A stretch of 64,000 bases of DNA from CBDFKB01 sp965248715. GTDB taxonomy: Bacteria > Pseudomonadota > Alphaproteobacteria > Rhizobiales > Rhizobiaceae. The notes under the pieces were generated by a model. That model did not search any database and was not told the DNA's origin. It worked only from the letters and a program-made list of their open reading frames with translations. This document shows, piece by piece, positions 9,342 to 18,482 of this stretch (its first letter is position 1; each line of letters begins with the position of its first letter). Both the position numbers and the translations under genes were made by a program. The DNA is taken from the NCBI GenBank assembly GCA_965248715.1, contig CBDFKB010000008.1, forward strand, positions 1,550,001-1,614,000, given 5' to 3'.

Positions 9342-10414
9342 GCGAGGGCCAGGCAATTTCAATATTCGATCATCCAGTTCTTGGCGGCTTGTTTCCTACT
9401 GGCGAAATCCGCCAACTGCTCGGTTTCGATGCTGAATTGGCTGCCATGCTGCGGTTTGAATCAGCCCTTGCCGCCGCATGCGCCAATGCCCGCCTGTGTC
9501 CCAACCAAGCTGCTAGCGCAATCGCGGCCGCCTGCGACAGCTTCAAACCCGACATCGGGCAATTGCGCGCGGCGACCGGTCGCGACGGAGTTGTGGTGCC
9601 GGAATTGGTGCGGCAATTGCGGGCCAGCATCGCCGAACCCCATGCCAGCCATCTTCACCTAGGCGCCACCAGCCAGGACCTGATCGATACCGCGCTAAGC
9701 CTACAGTTGATTTCAATACAAGAAATATTATCGCATGATATAAATGAGTTATCGATTTTACTTAATGAATTAGACAAACAATATGGTAACTGGGAACTGT
9801 GTGCCCGCACCCGTATGCAGCGTGCACGGCCAATCAAAGTTTCCGATCGCCTGCGCGCTTGGCACAAATCCCTTGGCCGTGTGGCGGCAGATGCCCAAGA
9901 TGCCTTTGCCGGTGTAGTTTACCTGCAATTGGGTGGCCCAGACGGCACCCGAAGCGGCTTTGGCGATAAGTCCGACCGGGTTGCCGCCAAGATGGGCGAA
10001 TTGCTAGCTCTGCCGGTGCCCGATGGGTCCCGGCACAACCAGCGCGACGGGCAAGCCAAATTCGCCAATTGGTTGTCCATGCTGAGCGGTGTGCTCGGCA
10101 AGATCGGCCAGGATATCGCTTTGATGGCACAAGACGAAATCGCGGAAATCACATTTTCCCGTACTGGCAGTTCCTCATCGATGCCCCATAAGCGCAATCC
10201 GGTACAGGCGGAGCTGCTGGTGACCCTGGCCCGCTACAATTCGGTACAAGTTAGCGCCATGCACCAGGCAATAATTCACGAAAATGAACGCTCCGGTGCC
10301 GCCTGGACCCTGGAGTGGATGATTTTGCCGCAAATGATATTGGCCGCCGCCGGCTCCGTGCATATCACGGCCGAATTGCTCGGCTCGGTCACCCGTATCG
10401 GAAAATCTAGCTAA
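9287..10414 (+). CDS. pcaB: 3-carboxy-cis,cis-muconate cycloisomerase
   Basis: Lactonises 3-carboxy-cis,cis-muconate to 4-carboxymuconolactone. It belongs to the fumarase/aspartase superfamily, with the signature TGSSSSMPHKRNPVQAE and the helical core HLGATSQDLIDTA. The homologous part begins at SIFDHPVLGGLF (about 9359), but there the frame has no ATG, GTG or TTG. The only upstream ATG (9287) lies within pcaG and would add 23 non-family residues. A non-standard start (ATT 9356, preceded by GAGGGCCAGG) is the alternative, giving 352 residues, close to rhizobial PcaB length. The gene ends at the edge of a family E element. Confidence 0.9.
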   Translation: MLRHPPAGRAGNRVFRYLGEGQAISIFDHPVLGGLFPTGEIRQLLGFDAELAAMLRFESALAAACANARLCPNQAASAIAAACDSFKPDIGQLRAATGRDGVVVPELVRQLRASIAEPHASHLHLGATSQDLIDTALSLQLISIQEILSHDINELSILLNELDKQYGNWELCARTRMQRARPIKVSDRLRAWHKSLGRVAADAQDAFAGVVYLQLGGPDGTRSGFGDKSDRVAAKMGELLALPVPDGSRHNQRDGQAKFANWLSMLSGVLGKIGQDIALMAQDEIAEITFSRTGSSSSMPHKRNPVQAELLVTLARYNSVQVSAMHQAIIHENERSGAAWTLEWMILPQMILAAAGSVHITAELLGSVTRIGKSS

Positions 10415-10715
10415 TACCAAGGGAACTTAATATTGACCCATTTGATGGATGCAAACCGGTTGATCCGGCAAGGCGCAAAACGCAGCGCGATGCCCAGGTA
10501 TCGGGCAAGTTTTGCAACGATGTGCGGTGGGCCGGTTTGCTCCACCACGAGATATTGCATTGGGTTAAAAAATCGGCGCTATTTGGCCGCGCGATTTTGT
10601 TATCTGACGTTGCTGGAACCCGCTTGTGGTGGGTCCGCACCACGGCACGGTCTCCGCCTAGTCAGCAAACAAAATCGCGGCGGTCAAATCGGTCAATATT
10701 AAATTCCCTTGGTAT
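10414..10715. mobile_element. MITE-like element, family E, complete
   Basis: A 302 bp non-coding element. Its ends are inverted repeats of about 24 bp: ATACCAAGGGAACTTAATAT at the left and its near-exact reverse complement (ATATTAAATTCCCTTGGTAT) at the right, with one mismatch. It fills the gap between pcaB (stop at 10414) and the acyl-CoA synthetase (start 10719). Frames inside resemble no protein. The size, long terminal inverted repeats and lack of coding fit a miniature inverted-repeat transposable element. The mobilising transposase is unknown; flanks are TA-rich (ta/aa) but a clean target duplication is not evident. Confidence 0.75.
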
Positions 10716-10718
10716 AAC

Positions 10719-12605
10719 ATGGCCTTCCGACAGCCCTTTGCGGTACGCACCATCCAAGACATCCGCGAAATCGAAGCTCAGTGCCCTGTTGAGGCAATTC
10801 CCGCCCGCACCACTTATCAAATCTTTGAAAATTCCGCCCAAACATTCGCCGAACGGCCGGCGCTGTCATTTATTGCCGACGCACAATCGGGCGAAATTAC
10901 CGCTTCGCTCAATTTTTGCCAATTGCTGGCCGCGATTACCCGCACCGCCAACGCCTTTTATGCGCTTGGCGTTGGCAAAACCGACGCGGTGTCGATCCTG
11001 CTGCCTGGATGTATGGAATATCATTTCGCGCTTTGGGGCGGATCGGCGGCGGGCATCGCTGCACCACTAAATCCGTTACTCAGCATCAACAAACTTGGCG
11101 AACTGGTCGCCGCTGCTGGTGCCCGGGTTCTGGTCGGGTGGAGCGGACCCGGCCACGACGACATCCGCGATAAGGCTCTCGCCCTTTCCCAACAATTTGG
11201 TGACCACCTCAAAATCGTTTGGGTGGGCGGCAACGGTGATCAAGGCGACATTCCGCCTTCTCAATACCGGTTCACCGAATTGCTGGCGGCAAGTACGCCG
11301 GACCGGCTGATCAGCAGCCGGGTGATCGAGCCGAGTGATATCGCGGCATATTTCCATACCGGTGGCACCACTGGTTCGCCAAAACTTGCCCAACACACCC
11401 ACGCCAACCAGGTGTTCACCGCCTGGGCATCGGTAATGGTGCAGTCGTCGCGCGAAACCGATGTGGTGATCAATGGCTATCCGCTATTTCATGTCGCCGG
11501 CACCCTGCCCGGCGCGCTGACCGCCTTTTCGGTCGGTGCCCATACCATCATTCCAACCACCAGCTTGATGCGCAATCCAACCGTTGTCGCCAATTATTGG
11601 CAAATGGTCGCCAAACACCGGGTCACCATCGCCTCTGGGGTACCGACCATGTTGGCAGCGCTAGCGGAAATCCCGCTCGATGGCGCCGATATTTCCTCGG
11701 TGCGGTTTTGCCGTACCGGCGCCGCGCCGCTGCCAGGTGAACTCAAGCAGCGCTTTCACGACCGCTTCGGCATCAATATCCAGGAAGCACTCGGCATGAC
11801 CGAGACCGCCGGCATTTCCACTATCACCCCGCCCGGCGTCAATGCCCCGGCCGGTTGTGTCGGATTGCCCATGCCCCATGCAGAAATCCGTATCGTTGCC
11901 ACCGACGCCGACGGTGCTCCGACCGACACGGAACTCGGCGCCAATCAACCGGGGCTGGTTCTGTATCGAGCACCGAACCTCTTTCCCGGCTATTTGGACC
12001 AACGGCAAAATCAAGGGACCTTTACCCCGGATGGGTTTCTGATAACCGGCGACATTGGCTTTTTCGACCAACGCCATTTGCTGCATCTGTGCGGCCGCGC
12101 CAAGGATTTGATCATCCGCTCCGGCCACAATATCGATCCACGCATGATCGAGGAGGCGCTAGCCACCCACCCGGCGGTGGAATTGTGCGCGGCGGTCGGT
12201 CAGCCGGATGCCTATGCGGGCGAATTGCCGGTGGCGTTCGCGGTATTGCGGGCTGGCACCACCGTCACCGAGCGCGAACTGCTTGCCCATGTGGAAAAGC
12301 GGGTCGATGAAGCGCCGGCACGGCCAAAATCGATTGCCGTGATCCCTGAAATGCCGGTCACCAATGTGGGCAAAATTTACAAGCCGGAACTACGCCGCAT
12401 GGCGGTGGATAATCTACTCAACGCCCTGTTGCGCGAGACATTTGGCGACACAAATGACAGTATCGCGGCTAAAGTCATCCTCGCCACGGACGGAAAGATC
12501 AGTGCATCGGTGTGGCTGCCGGCTGACGCGCCCGACAAAGAAGAACTCACGGAACGCCTGGCCCGATTGCCGATCGAAATCGAAGTCGCTACAGCAGACG
12601 CTTAG
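10719..12605 (+). CDS. AMP-binding acyl-CoA synthetase
   Basis: Activates a carboxylic acid to its acyl-CoA through an acyl-AMP. It has 628 residues of the ANL superfamily: phosphate loop HTGGTTGSPKLAQHTH (about 212-227), adenine motif GMTETAG, ATP-binding TGDIGFF, hinge GRAKDLIIRSGHNI (about 458) and catalytic lysine region VGKIYKPELRR (about 550). The N-terminal TIQDIREIEAQCP is shared with a group of ~630-residue synthetases whose substrates are not defined. It sits after the pca genes, separated by a family E element whose end is 3 bp before the ATG. No clear Shine-Dalgarno is seen. An aromatic or oxo-acid substrate would fit the context; this is inference. Confidence 0.88.
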   Translation: MAFRQPFAVRTIQDIREIEAQCPVEAIPARTTYQIFENSAQTFAERPALSFIADAQSGEITASLNFCQLLAAITRTANAFYALGVGKTDAVSILLPGCMEYHFALWGGSAAGIAAPLNPLLSINKLGELVAAAGARVLVGWSGPGHDDIRDKALALSQQFGDHLKIVWVGGNGDQGDIPPSQYRFTELLAASTPDRLISSRVIEPSDIAAYFHTGGTTGSPKLAQHTHANQVFTAWASVMVQSSRETDVVINGYPLFHVAGTLPGALTAFSVGAHTIIPTTSLMRNPTVVANYWQMVAKHRVTIASGVPTMLAALAEIPLDGADISSVRFCRTGAAPLPGELKQRFHDRFGINIQEALGMTETAGISTITPPGVNAPAGCVGLPMPHAEIRIVATDADGAPTDTELGANQPGLVLYRAPNLFPGYLDQRQNQGTFTPDGFLITGDIGFFDQRHLLHLCGRAKDLIIRSGHNIDPRMIEEALATHPAVELCAAVGQPDAYAGELPVAFAVLRAGTTVTERELLAHVEKRVDEAPARPKSIAVIPEMPVTNVGKIYKPELRRMAVDNLLNALLRETFGDTNDSIAAKVILATDGKISASVWLPADAPDKEELTERLARLPIEIEVATADA

Positions 12606-12630
12606 TGATAGACAATGGCGTAAAAACTCC

Positions 12631-13551
12631 TTGATTTCCTCGATCACCAATTTGCCTGCTCACACCCTGGCCCGGCTATGCGCAATATACGCCGGCCTGG
12701 CGTTCGGCACCTATTGGATCCCGCTAAGGGCGCTCGCCGGCCATGGCCTTCCCGGCGCCCATGCATCGTTGGTTTTTCTGGCAACCCCGGCAGTTTTGCT
12801 GCTGCCAATAATTGCATGGCGGGCGGGCCGGTTGGCCAGGGGCGGGCTGCATTTTCACCTCGCCGGCCTCACGCTCGGCGTTGCCTACGCGTTCTACGCA
12901 TCCGCGTTCCTTTATACCGAAGTGGTGCGCGCGGTTTTGTTGTTTTATCTGATGCCGATTTGGGGCTTCCTTTTGGCACGGATATTTACCGGCGATCCAA
13001 TCACGGCGGTGCGCTGGGCCTCAATCGTATTGGGATTTGCCGGCATCTCAGTAATCTTTGGCGGCGAAACCGGCCTGCCATTGCCGCGCACCAGTGGTGA
13101 TTTTATGGCCCTTGCCAGCGGATTTTTCTGGGCCGCCGGGTCATTGATGATGCTGGTAGACCGCAAGTCACCAACCCTCGACTTCACCTTGCTATTCTTT
13201 TTGTGGAGCGCGATTGCGGCCGCTGGTGTGGTATTATTTGACCGGCAACTTGCGACCATAATGCCGGATTGGTCGGTGATCGGATCGGTATTGCCGTGGC
13301 TGTTGCCGGTTTGCCTGTTGCTGGCAATCCCGACCGGTTTCGCCTCGGTCTATGCGCCACGAGAACTAAACCCGGGCACACTTGGCCTGCTGTTCATGCT
13401 CGAAGTGGTGGTGGCGACGATTACCGCGTCATTGTTGGCGGGCGAGCCGTTTGGATTGCGCGAAGTAAGCGGCGTGTTGTTGATCATCGCCGCCGGCTTA
13501 TTGGAGCCAATATCTGATGGGCTTAACCGGCCGACCTCGACCAGATCCTAA
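12631..13551 (+). CDS. EamA-type DMT transporter
   Basis: Ten predicted membrane segments with two EamA repeats, e.g. YAFYASAFLYTEVVRAVLLFY followed by YLMPIWGFLLARIF in the first half and LNPGTLGLLFMLEVVVATI in the second. Such proteins export metabolites or amino acids; the substrate is unknown. The frame runs back into the synthetase gene, but family homology begins near ARLCAIYAGLAFGTYWIP. No ATG is available there, so TTG at 12631 (or 12652) is the likely start, without a good ribosome site. Its last 4 bp overlap the convergent small membrane protein gene. Confidence 0.8.
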   Translation: MISSITNLPAHTLARLCAIYAGLAFGTYWIPLRALAGHGLPGAHASLVFLATPAVLLLPIIAWRAGRLARGGLHFHLAGLTLGVAYAFYASAFLYTEVVRAVLLFYLMPIWGFLLARIFTGDPITAVRWASIVLGFAGISVIFGGETGLPLPRTSGDFMALASGFFWAAGSLMMLVDRKSPTLDFTLLFFLWSAIAAAGVVLFDRQLATIMPDWSVIGSVLPWLLPVCLLLAIPTGFASVYAPRELNPGTLGLLFMLEVVVATITASLLAGEPFGLREVSGVLLIIAAGLLEPISDGLNRPTSTRS

Positions 13552-13931
13552 AAATACCCGGCCCATGTGAGCCAAAGCCCGGCCAACAAAGGAAACAGCG
13601 AATATATTCGCAGCACCGTTTCGCTTTTCAGCATCCTCTCGCCGAGGCTTCGAACTAATCCCGGAAATGCCATCCGAAAGATGCCGGCGGCAATCATAAT
13701 CCAGCCAAGCAGCGTGATGAAAATTGCCAGATTGCCGGTCCAAATATTGTGGGAGTTGACGATCGCCAGACCGGCGACCAAGGCGGCGATACCGGCCACC
13801 ATGATCAACGCCCGGCTTTTTATAAATTCCTGCGCCATCTCGATTGACCCTTTGGCGTCCACCAGCATAATTAGCGAGGATAGGGCCACCGGCGGCCCGA
13901 TCAACCGGGCAATAAATAGGGTGGTTTCCAT
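13548..13931 (-). CDS. Small integral membrane protein (about four TM), unknown function
   Basis: A 127-residue hydrophobic protein with about four membrane segments: FIARLIGPPVALSSLIMLV, ALIMVAGIAALVAGLAIV, LAIFITLLGWIMIAAGIF and SLFPLLAGLWLTWAGYF. I do not recognise a family. GGGAG lies 7 nt before ATG 13931; a TTG two codons upstream is too close to it. The gene is convergent with the DMT gene, overlapping it by 4 bp, and upstream lies the desaturase gene's 3' end, so it probably has its own promoter. Confidence 0.7.
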   Translation of the reverse strand: METTLFIARLIGPPVALSSLIMLVDAKGSIEMAQEFIKSRALIMVAGIAALVAGLAIVNSHNIWTGNLAIFITLLGWIMIAAGIFRMAFPGLVRSLGERMLKSETVLRIYSLFPLLAGLWLTWAGYF

Positions 13932-14031
13932 AATCAAACTCCCTGTTTCCGTGTGTCGCGACGAACGGAAATTACCGCCGCATTTCTGTATTATATATGG
14001 GGATTGTAGGTTGCCACCGCAATGTGGGCAA

Positions 14032-14970
14032 TCAGGCCGGGCGCGACGCCGCGATCTTCAATACATCGAAATAGGAGCGACCGATTTCCATTTCGTCGCC
14101 ATGGCCTTTTTTCACCAGCAATTCATGCAGTTTCGGCAAATTGCGGCAGGGTACGTGCATGGCCAAATGGTGTTCGAGGTGATAATTGACCCAATATGGC
14201 GCCACGATCAGCCGCATCAACGGCCCGGCCAATGTGGTGCGCACATTCTTCAGCGGATGATCGGAAAATTCCACCACCCCATGTTCGGCGATATTGCGGA
14301 TGCGCAATACCAGCTGGAACCAAGTCAAAAGCGGCAGCGCCCAAAACCCAAACCACCACCACCATTGCCCAATCATAGTCAAAATCGCAAACAGCACCAA
14401 ATTGACCGCAACTGACTTAGCCAATTGCGGCCCATTAAACGCCTGGGACATATCTTGTGAAGCGCTTGGCACATCCTCGCCAGCCTTTGTGAAAGCAAAG
14501 GCAATCTGCTTGGCTCTCAGCTTTAGCCCGGTCTGGCCGGTCACGTCACGTGTCATCTTGCGGCGAAGGCTGGCTCTGGTGGTCGGAAACGGTTTCGACA
14601 ATATTAGATCAGGGTCGTCCTTGGTCTGGGTGTGACGGTGATGCAGCAGGTGATAGTGGCGATAAGCTGCAAGGTCGGCTAAAATCGGCCGGCCACACAG
14701 CCATTCGCCAACAAAATCATTCAGCCAGGTGGTTTTAAACAGCGCCCGATGGGACGCCTCATGCATCAGGATCGCGAAACCGAGTTGCCGCGATCCGATC
14801 AGCACCACTGCGATCACAAAGGTTGCCGGGTTTGGCCACAACGCGAATAAGGCGATCGCCAGTGCGACTACCGCCCAGCAATGGGCAACCAATACCAAGC
14901 CCCAAAAATCCGAGCGTTCGGCAACGTCGCGCACTTCCTTGCTGGTCAGATATTGCGGTTTTTTAGCCAT
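14032..14970 (-). CDS. Fatty acid desaturase family membrane protein
   Basis: A di-iron membrane desaturase or hydroxylase. The three histidine boxes are complete: HEASH (about residues 70-74), HLLHHRHTQTKDD (about 108-119) and NYHLEHH (about 264). Hydrophobic pairs surround them (e.g. AHCWAVVALAIALFALW, VAVNLVLFAILTMIGQWW). Length 312. The substrate (fatty acyl, carotenoid or other lipid) cannot be told. ATG 14970 (MAKKPQYL) is favoured over the TTG two codons upstream. It is a single gene, with thrS upstream on the same strand. Confidence 0.85.
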   Translation of the reverse strand: MAKKPQYLTSKEVRDVAERSDFWGLVLVAHCWAVVALAIALFALWPNPATFVIAVVLIGSRQLGFAILMHEASHRALFKTTWLNDFVGEWLCGRPILADLAAYRHYHLLHHRHTQTKDDPDLILSKPFPTTRASLRRKMTRDVTGQTGLKLRAKQIAFAFTKAGEDVPSASQDMSQAFNGPQLAKSVAVNLVLFAILTMIGQWWWWFGFWALPLLTWFQLVLRIRNIAEHGVVEFSDHPLKNVRTTLAGPLMRLIVAPYWVNYHLEHHLAMHVPCRNLPKLHELLVKKGHGDEMEIGRSYFDVLKIAASRPA

Positions 14971-15095
14971 TGGCAAATATTACACTGTAGCGCGAACCCC
15001 AGCAAGATAAGGTTGGGAGTTGCAATACCGAGTAACAATACCAACGGCGTCTAATATTCCCGGGCCAGCAAAACGCAACCCGAAGACCCGGTGCT

Positions 15096-17078
15096 TTAAG
15101 TCGTATCGAGCGCCTGCTTGGCCTTACGTCGCTTGATATCCGGCGCAACCGCTTCGGCAACCAATTCGTCTATCGCATTGGAAAGCGGCATCGATTGCTG
15201 ATCGCGTGAGCCGAGCCGGCGGATATTGACGGTTTTTTCCTCCGCCTCGCGCATGCCGCAAACCATGATCACCGGCACCTTGGCAAGCGAATGCTCGCGG
15301 ATCTTGTAATTGATTTTTTCGTTGCGCAGATCGGCCTCGGCCCTAAGGCCGGCAGCGACAAGGCGTTTGAGCACCCGTTCGGCATAATCGTTCGCCTCGC
15401 TGGTAATCGTGGCGACAACGATTTGCAGGGGTGACAGCCAAAGCGGAAAATGTCCGGCATGGTGCTCGATCAAGATACCGATGAAACGCTCCAGCGAACC
15501 GAGCATGGCCCGGTGCAACAACACCGGCACCTGTTTGTCAGAACTGCTGTCGATGAAGAACGCATCTAGCCGGCCGGGCAGGTTGAAATCTACCTGGTTG
15601 GTGCCGCACTGCCAGTCGCGGCCAATAGCGTCGCGCAGCACATATTCCAACTTCGGACCGTAGAACGCCCCCTCACCTGGATTGAACGTCCATTCGTTGC
15701 CCGATGCTTCGATCGCCTCGCGCAGCGCCACCTCTGCCTTGTCCCACAATTCATCGGCGCCAACCCGCTTTTCCGGTCGGTCGGAGAATTTGATCACCAC
15801 GTCGTCGAAACCGAAATCGGCGTAAATCGACAACATGAACTCATTGACCTTCAAGCTTTCTTCGGTGATTTGCTCCTCGGTGCAGAAAATGTGGGCATCG
15901 TCCTGGGTAAATCCGCGCACCCGCATCAGCCCGTGCAGGGCACCGGACGGTTCATAACGGTGCACGACGCCGAATTCGGCGATCTTGAGCGGCAGGTCGC
16001 GGTAGGATTTGAGCCCGTTCTTGAATATCTGCACATGACCTGGACAGTTCATCGGTTTGAGCGCGAAGGTGCGCTCATCCTCGGTCTGGGTGATGAACAT
16101 GTGCTCGTGATATTTTTCCCAATGGCCGGACGCTTCCCACAATGCGCGGTCGAGCAATTGCGGGGTGTTAACCTCGATATAGCCGTCATCGTCTTGGCGG
16201 CGACGCATATATTCCATCAATATGCGAAACAATTGCCACCCCTTGGGATGCCAAAACACCACCCCTGGCCCCTCTTCCTGGAAATGAAACAGGTCCATTT
16301 CGCGGCCGAGCTTGCGGTGGTCGCGCTTTTCGGCTTCCTCGCGTTGGGTCAGATAGGTTTTCAGATCTTGTTGTGATGCCCACGCGGTACCGTAAATGCG
16401 CGACAGCATGGGGTTGTCGCTATCACCGCGCCAATAGGCACCGGCAACACTCATCAATTTGAAGGCGTCGCCGATCTTGCCGGTGGAAGTCATGTGCGGG
16501 CCACGGCAAAGATCGGTCCATTCGCCTTGGCGATAAATGCGCAACTCTTGGTCTACCGGTATCGTGTCTACCAGTTCAACCTTGTAGTGTTCGCCCTTGC
16601 CGGCGAAAAACTTCTTGGCCTCGTCGCGTCCCCAGATTTCCTTGCTGAATGGCTGGTTGCGGCGGATGATTTCCGCCATCTTCTTCTCGATCACCACCAA
16701 ATCTTCCGGCGTAAACGGGGTGTCGCGGTCGAAATCATAGTAAAAGCCGTTTTCGATCACCGGACCTATGGTGACCTGGGTGCCCGGCCACAATTCCTGT
16801 ACCGCTTCAGCCAACACATGGGCGCAGTCATGGCGGATCAATTCGAGCGCACGCGGGTCCTCGCGGTCGATAAAAGCGACACTAGCATCGGCCTCCAAAG
16901 GGTCGGCAAGATCGCGCAATTGACCATCGAGCACCATGGCGACAGTCTTTTTGGCAAGGGATTTGGAAATGCCAGCAACGATCTCGCGGCCGCTCACGCC
17001 GGCCGGATATGGGCGAGCGTTGCCGTCGGGAAAGATGATGGAAATTTCAGAAACGGAAACGTCGGCAATCTCAGCCAT
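15096..17078 (-). CDS. thrS: Threonine--tRNA ligase
   Basis: Charges tRNA-Thr. The domain order is canonical: TGS domain (about 1-75), the editing/SAD domain with HDCAHVLAEAVQELWPG (about 84-100), the class II catalytic core with zinc-site motif MNCPGHVQIF (about 338-347), and the anticodon-binding domain (LSPLQIVVATIT onward, about 550). Length 660 is slightly above the usual 640, with a basic tail IKRRKAKQA. AGGAGA lies 6 nt before the ATG. It sits downstream of the yidD and Fe-S scaffold genes, a common alphaproteobacterial order, though a DMT gene separates them here. Confidence 0.97.
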   Translation of the reverse strand: MAEIADVSVSEISIIFPDGNARPYPAGVSGREIVAGISKSLAKKTVAMVLDGQLRDLADPLEADASVAFIDREDPRALELIRHDCAHVLAEAVQELWPGTQVTIGPVIENGFYYDFDRDTPFTPEDLVVIEKKMAEIIRRNQPFSKEIWGRDEAKKFFAGKGEHYKVELVDTIPVDQELRIYRQGEWTDLCRGPHMTSTGKIGDAFKLMSVAGAYWRGDSDNPMLSRIYGTAWASQQDLKTYLTQREEAEKRDHRKLGREMDLFHFQEEGPGVVFWHPKGWQLFRILMEYMRRRQDDDGYIEVNTPQLLDRALWEASGHWEKYHEHMFITQTEDERTFALKPMNCPGHVQIFKNGLKSYRDLPLKIAEFGVVHRYEPSGALHGLMRVRGFTQDDAHIFCTEEQITEESLKVNEFMLSIYADFGFDDVVIKFSDRPEKRVGADELWDKAEVALREAIEASGNEWTFNPGEGAFYGPKLEYVLRDAIGRDWQCGTNQVDFNLPGRLDAFFIDSSSDKQVPVLLHRAMLGSLERFIGILIEHHAGHFPLWLSPLQIVVATITSEANDYAERVLKRLVAAGLRAEADLRNEKINYKIREHSLAKVPVIMVCGMREAEEKTVNIRRLGSRDQQSMPLSNAIDELVAEAVAPDIKRRKAKQALDTT

Positions 17079-17204
17079 TTGGTTTCTCCTATCCAGTCCC
17101 GCAAACCAACGCGGGTGGTTGATCGGAAGGGCCCGACAGGCCCGTGATTTATGTGCGGTGGTTTAATTGCTCAATTGTCAAAATTCAAGCCTTACGCCAT
17201 CCCA

Positions 17205-18101
17205 TCACGTCGGCTCCACGCCGCGAACATTGCGCGGTTGCACCAAGGTCAGGCCGATGATCATCAAGCCAAGGGACGACAACACCCACACCGAATAGGT
17301 TTCGCCGAGCAGCCAGGCGCTAAAAATCACTCCCCATATGGTGACAACATAGGCAACTTGGCTGGTAAAAACCGGCCCGGCACGAGCAACCAGCCACACG
17401 TAAGCGGTATAGATCAATGCGTGCAGGATCGAATTGATAACCAATGCCTGTTCGGCTGGCCCCCGCAGGGAGGTCAAATCCACCCATACCCCAGTGCCCA
17501 AGGCCAACGGTGCCGCAATTGCCGTGCCGATCAGCGATGCGCCGAACAAAGTGGCAACCGGGTCGGTATTCGGCGGCGTGCGCAAGGTCAGATAGTTGCT
17601 CTCCAAGCCGTAACAAAGCGATGCGACCAGCGCGACCAGCACAAATACCGCCTTTTGCGGATCCGGCAGGCTGGTATCGGGGGCAATCACCACCACCACT
17701 GCCACCGTACCAAGCAACACCCCAAGCAGCCGAACCATGGAAGGCCGCTCGATGCCAAGCACGAGTGCCGTCGGTAACGTGAACATCGGTACCGTGGCAA
17801 TCATGATCGCCATCACCCCGGCCGGCAGATTGGCCGCCGCCAAATAGGAAAACGAGTTTGGGATCAAGGTGCCGAGCAGCGAGATCACCAAAAAGAACAG
17901 TAAAGTTTGCCGGTTGACCGTCGGTAGCCGCCTTCTAGCCGCCGAGATTAACCCAAGCACCACTGTGGCGATCGCCAGCTGCCAAAATATCAGGCCGATC
18001 GGGTGATGACCGGTCGATACCGCGATCTTGGTCAGCGGAATGGTAGTTCCCCAGCCAATACCAAGGACCACCAGCACGGTTATCGCCGTTGCGCGATGCA
18101 T
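17205..18101 (-). CDS. EamA-type DMT transporter
   Basis: A 298-residue exporter-like protein with ten predicted membrane segments and two EamA halves (TIPLTKIAVSTGHHPIGLIFWQ; ALIYTAYVWLVARAGPVF; YVVTIWGVIFSAWLLGETYS). It is probably a metabolite or drug exporter of unknown substrate. ATG 18101 (MHRATAITVLVV) starts directly at the first membrane helix; the frame is open 20 codons upstream but the extra residues are non-family. It lies between yidD and thrS on the same strand. Confidence 0.83.
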   Translation of the reverse strand: MHRATAITVLVVLGIGWGTTIPLTKIAVSTGHHPIGLIFWQLAIATVVLGLISAARRRLPTVNRQTLLFFLVISLLGTLIPNSFSYLAAANLPAGVMAIMIATVPMFTLPTALVLGIERPSMVRLLGVLLGTVAVVVVIAPDTSLPDPQKAVFVLVALVASLCYGLESNYLTLRTPPNTDPVATLFGASLIGTAIAAPLALGTGVWVDLTSLRGPAEQALVINSILHALIYTAYVWLVARAGPVFTSQVAYVVTIWGVIFSAWLLGETYSVWVLSSLGLMIIGLTLVQPRNVRGVEPT

Positions 18102-18197
18102 GTTCGAGCCAATCTGGAAATTACAACAATTTCGGCGACCGTGGACCAATTTGCCGCCCATGAAAAGGCGAAATTGGCAGGTGGTGCCGGATCGTGG

Positions 18198-18413
18198 CTA
18201 TGGCACCGGATCGTGGCCGCTGGTGCCACCAAGGCGGCTCACCGGATGGCAGCGCCCAACCCGCTTAATCGCCATCCAACCGCCACCGGCCAGGCCGTAA
18301 CGCGCGATCGCCTCATAACCATATTCCGAACAGGTTGGAAGGTGGCGGCAGCCATGGCCAATAAAACTGGAAAGGGTGAGTTGGTAAAGCCTAATCAACC
18401 CGGTACCCAACAA
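18198..18413 (-). CDS. yidD: Membrane protein insertion efficiency factor YidD
   Basis: A small membrane-associated protein that helps YidC-dependent insertion. The family pattern is clear: LIRLYQLTLSSFIGHGCRHLP, TCSEYGYEAIARYG and VGRCHPVSRLGG...HDPVP, including the three conserved cysteines. No ATG is present in frame near the expected N-terminus; TTG at 18413 (or 18410) is the start used here. It lies between the Fe-S scaffold gene and the DMT gene, away from the usual rnpA-yidC site, as in many alphaproteobacteria. Confidence 0.85.
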   Translation of the reverse strand: MLGTGLIRLYQLTLSSFIGHGCRHLPTCSEYGYEAIARYGLAGGGWMAIKRVGRCHPVSRLGGTSGHDPVP

Positions 18414-18482
18414 TCGTCCAGGGGTTTTTGGCCACGGCCCCGTGTAGTTGCGCGATATAATAATGCTCCTAGGGCATATTGA

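Noticed and set aside
17079..17204. T-box or other leader before thrS
   Set aside because: The 126 bp contain no specifier-loop or T-box consensus, and such leaders are not expected in proteobacteria.
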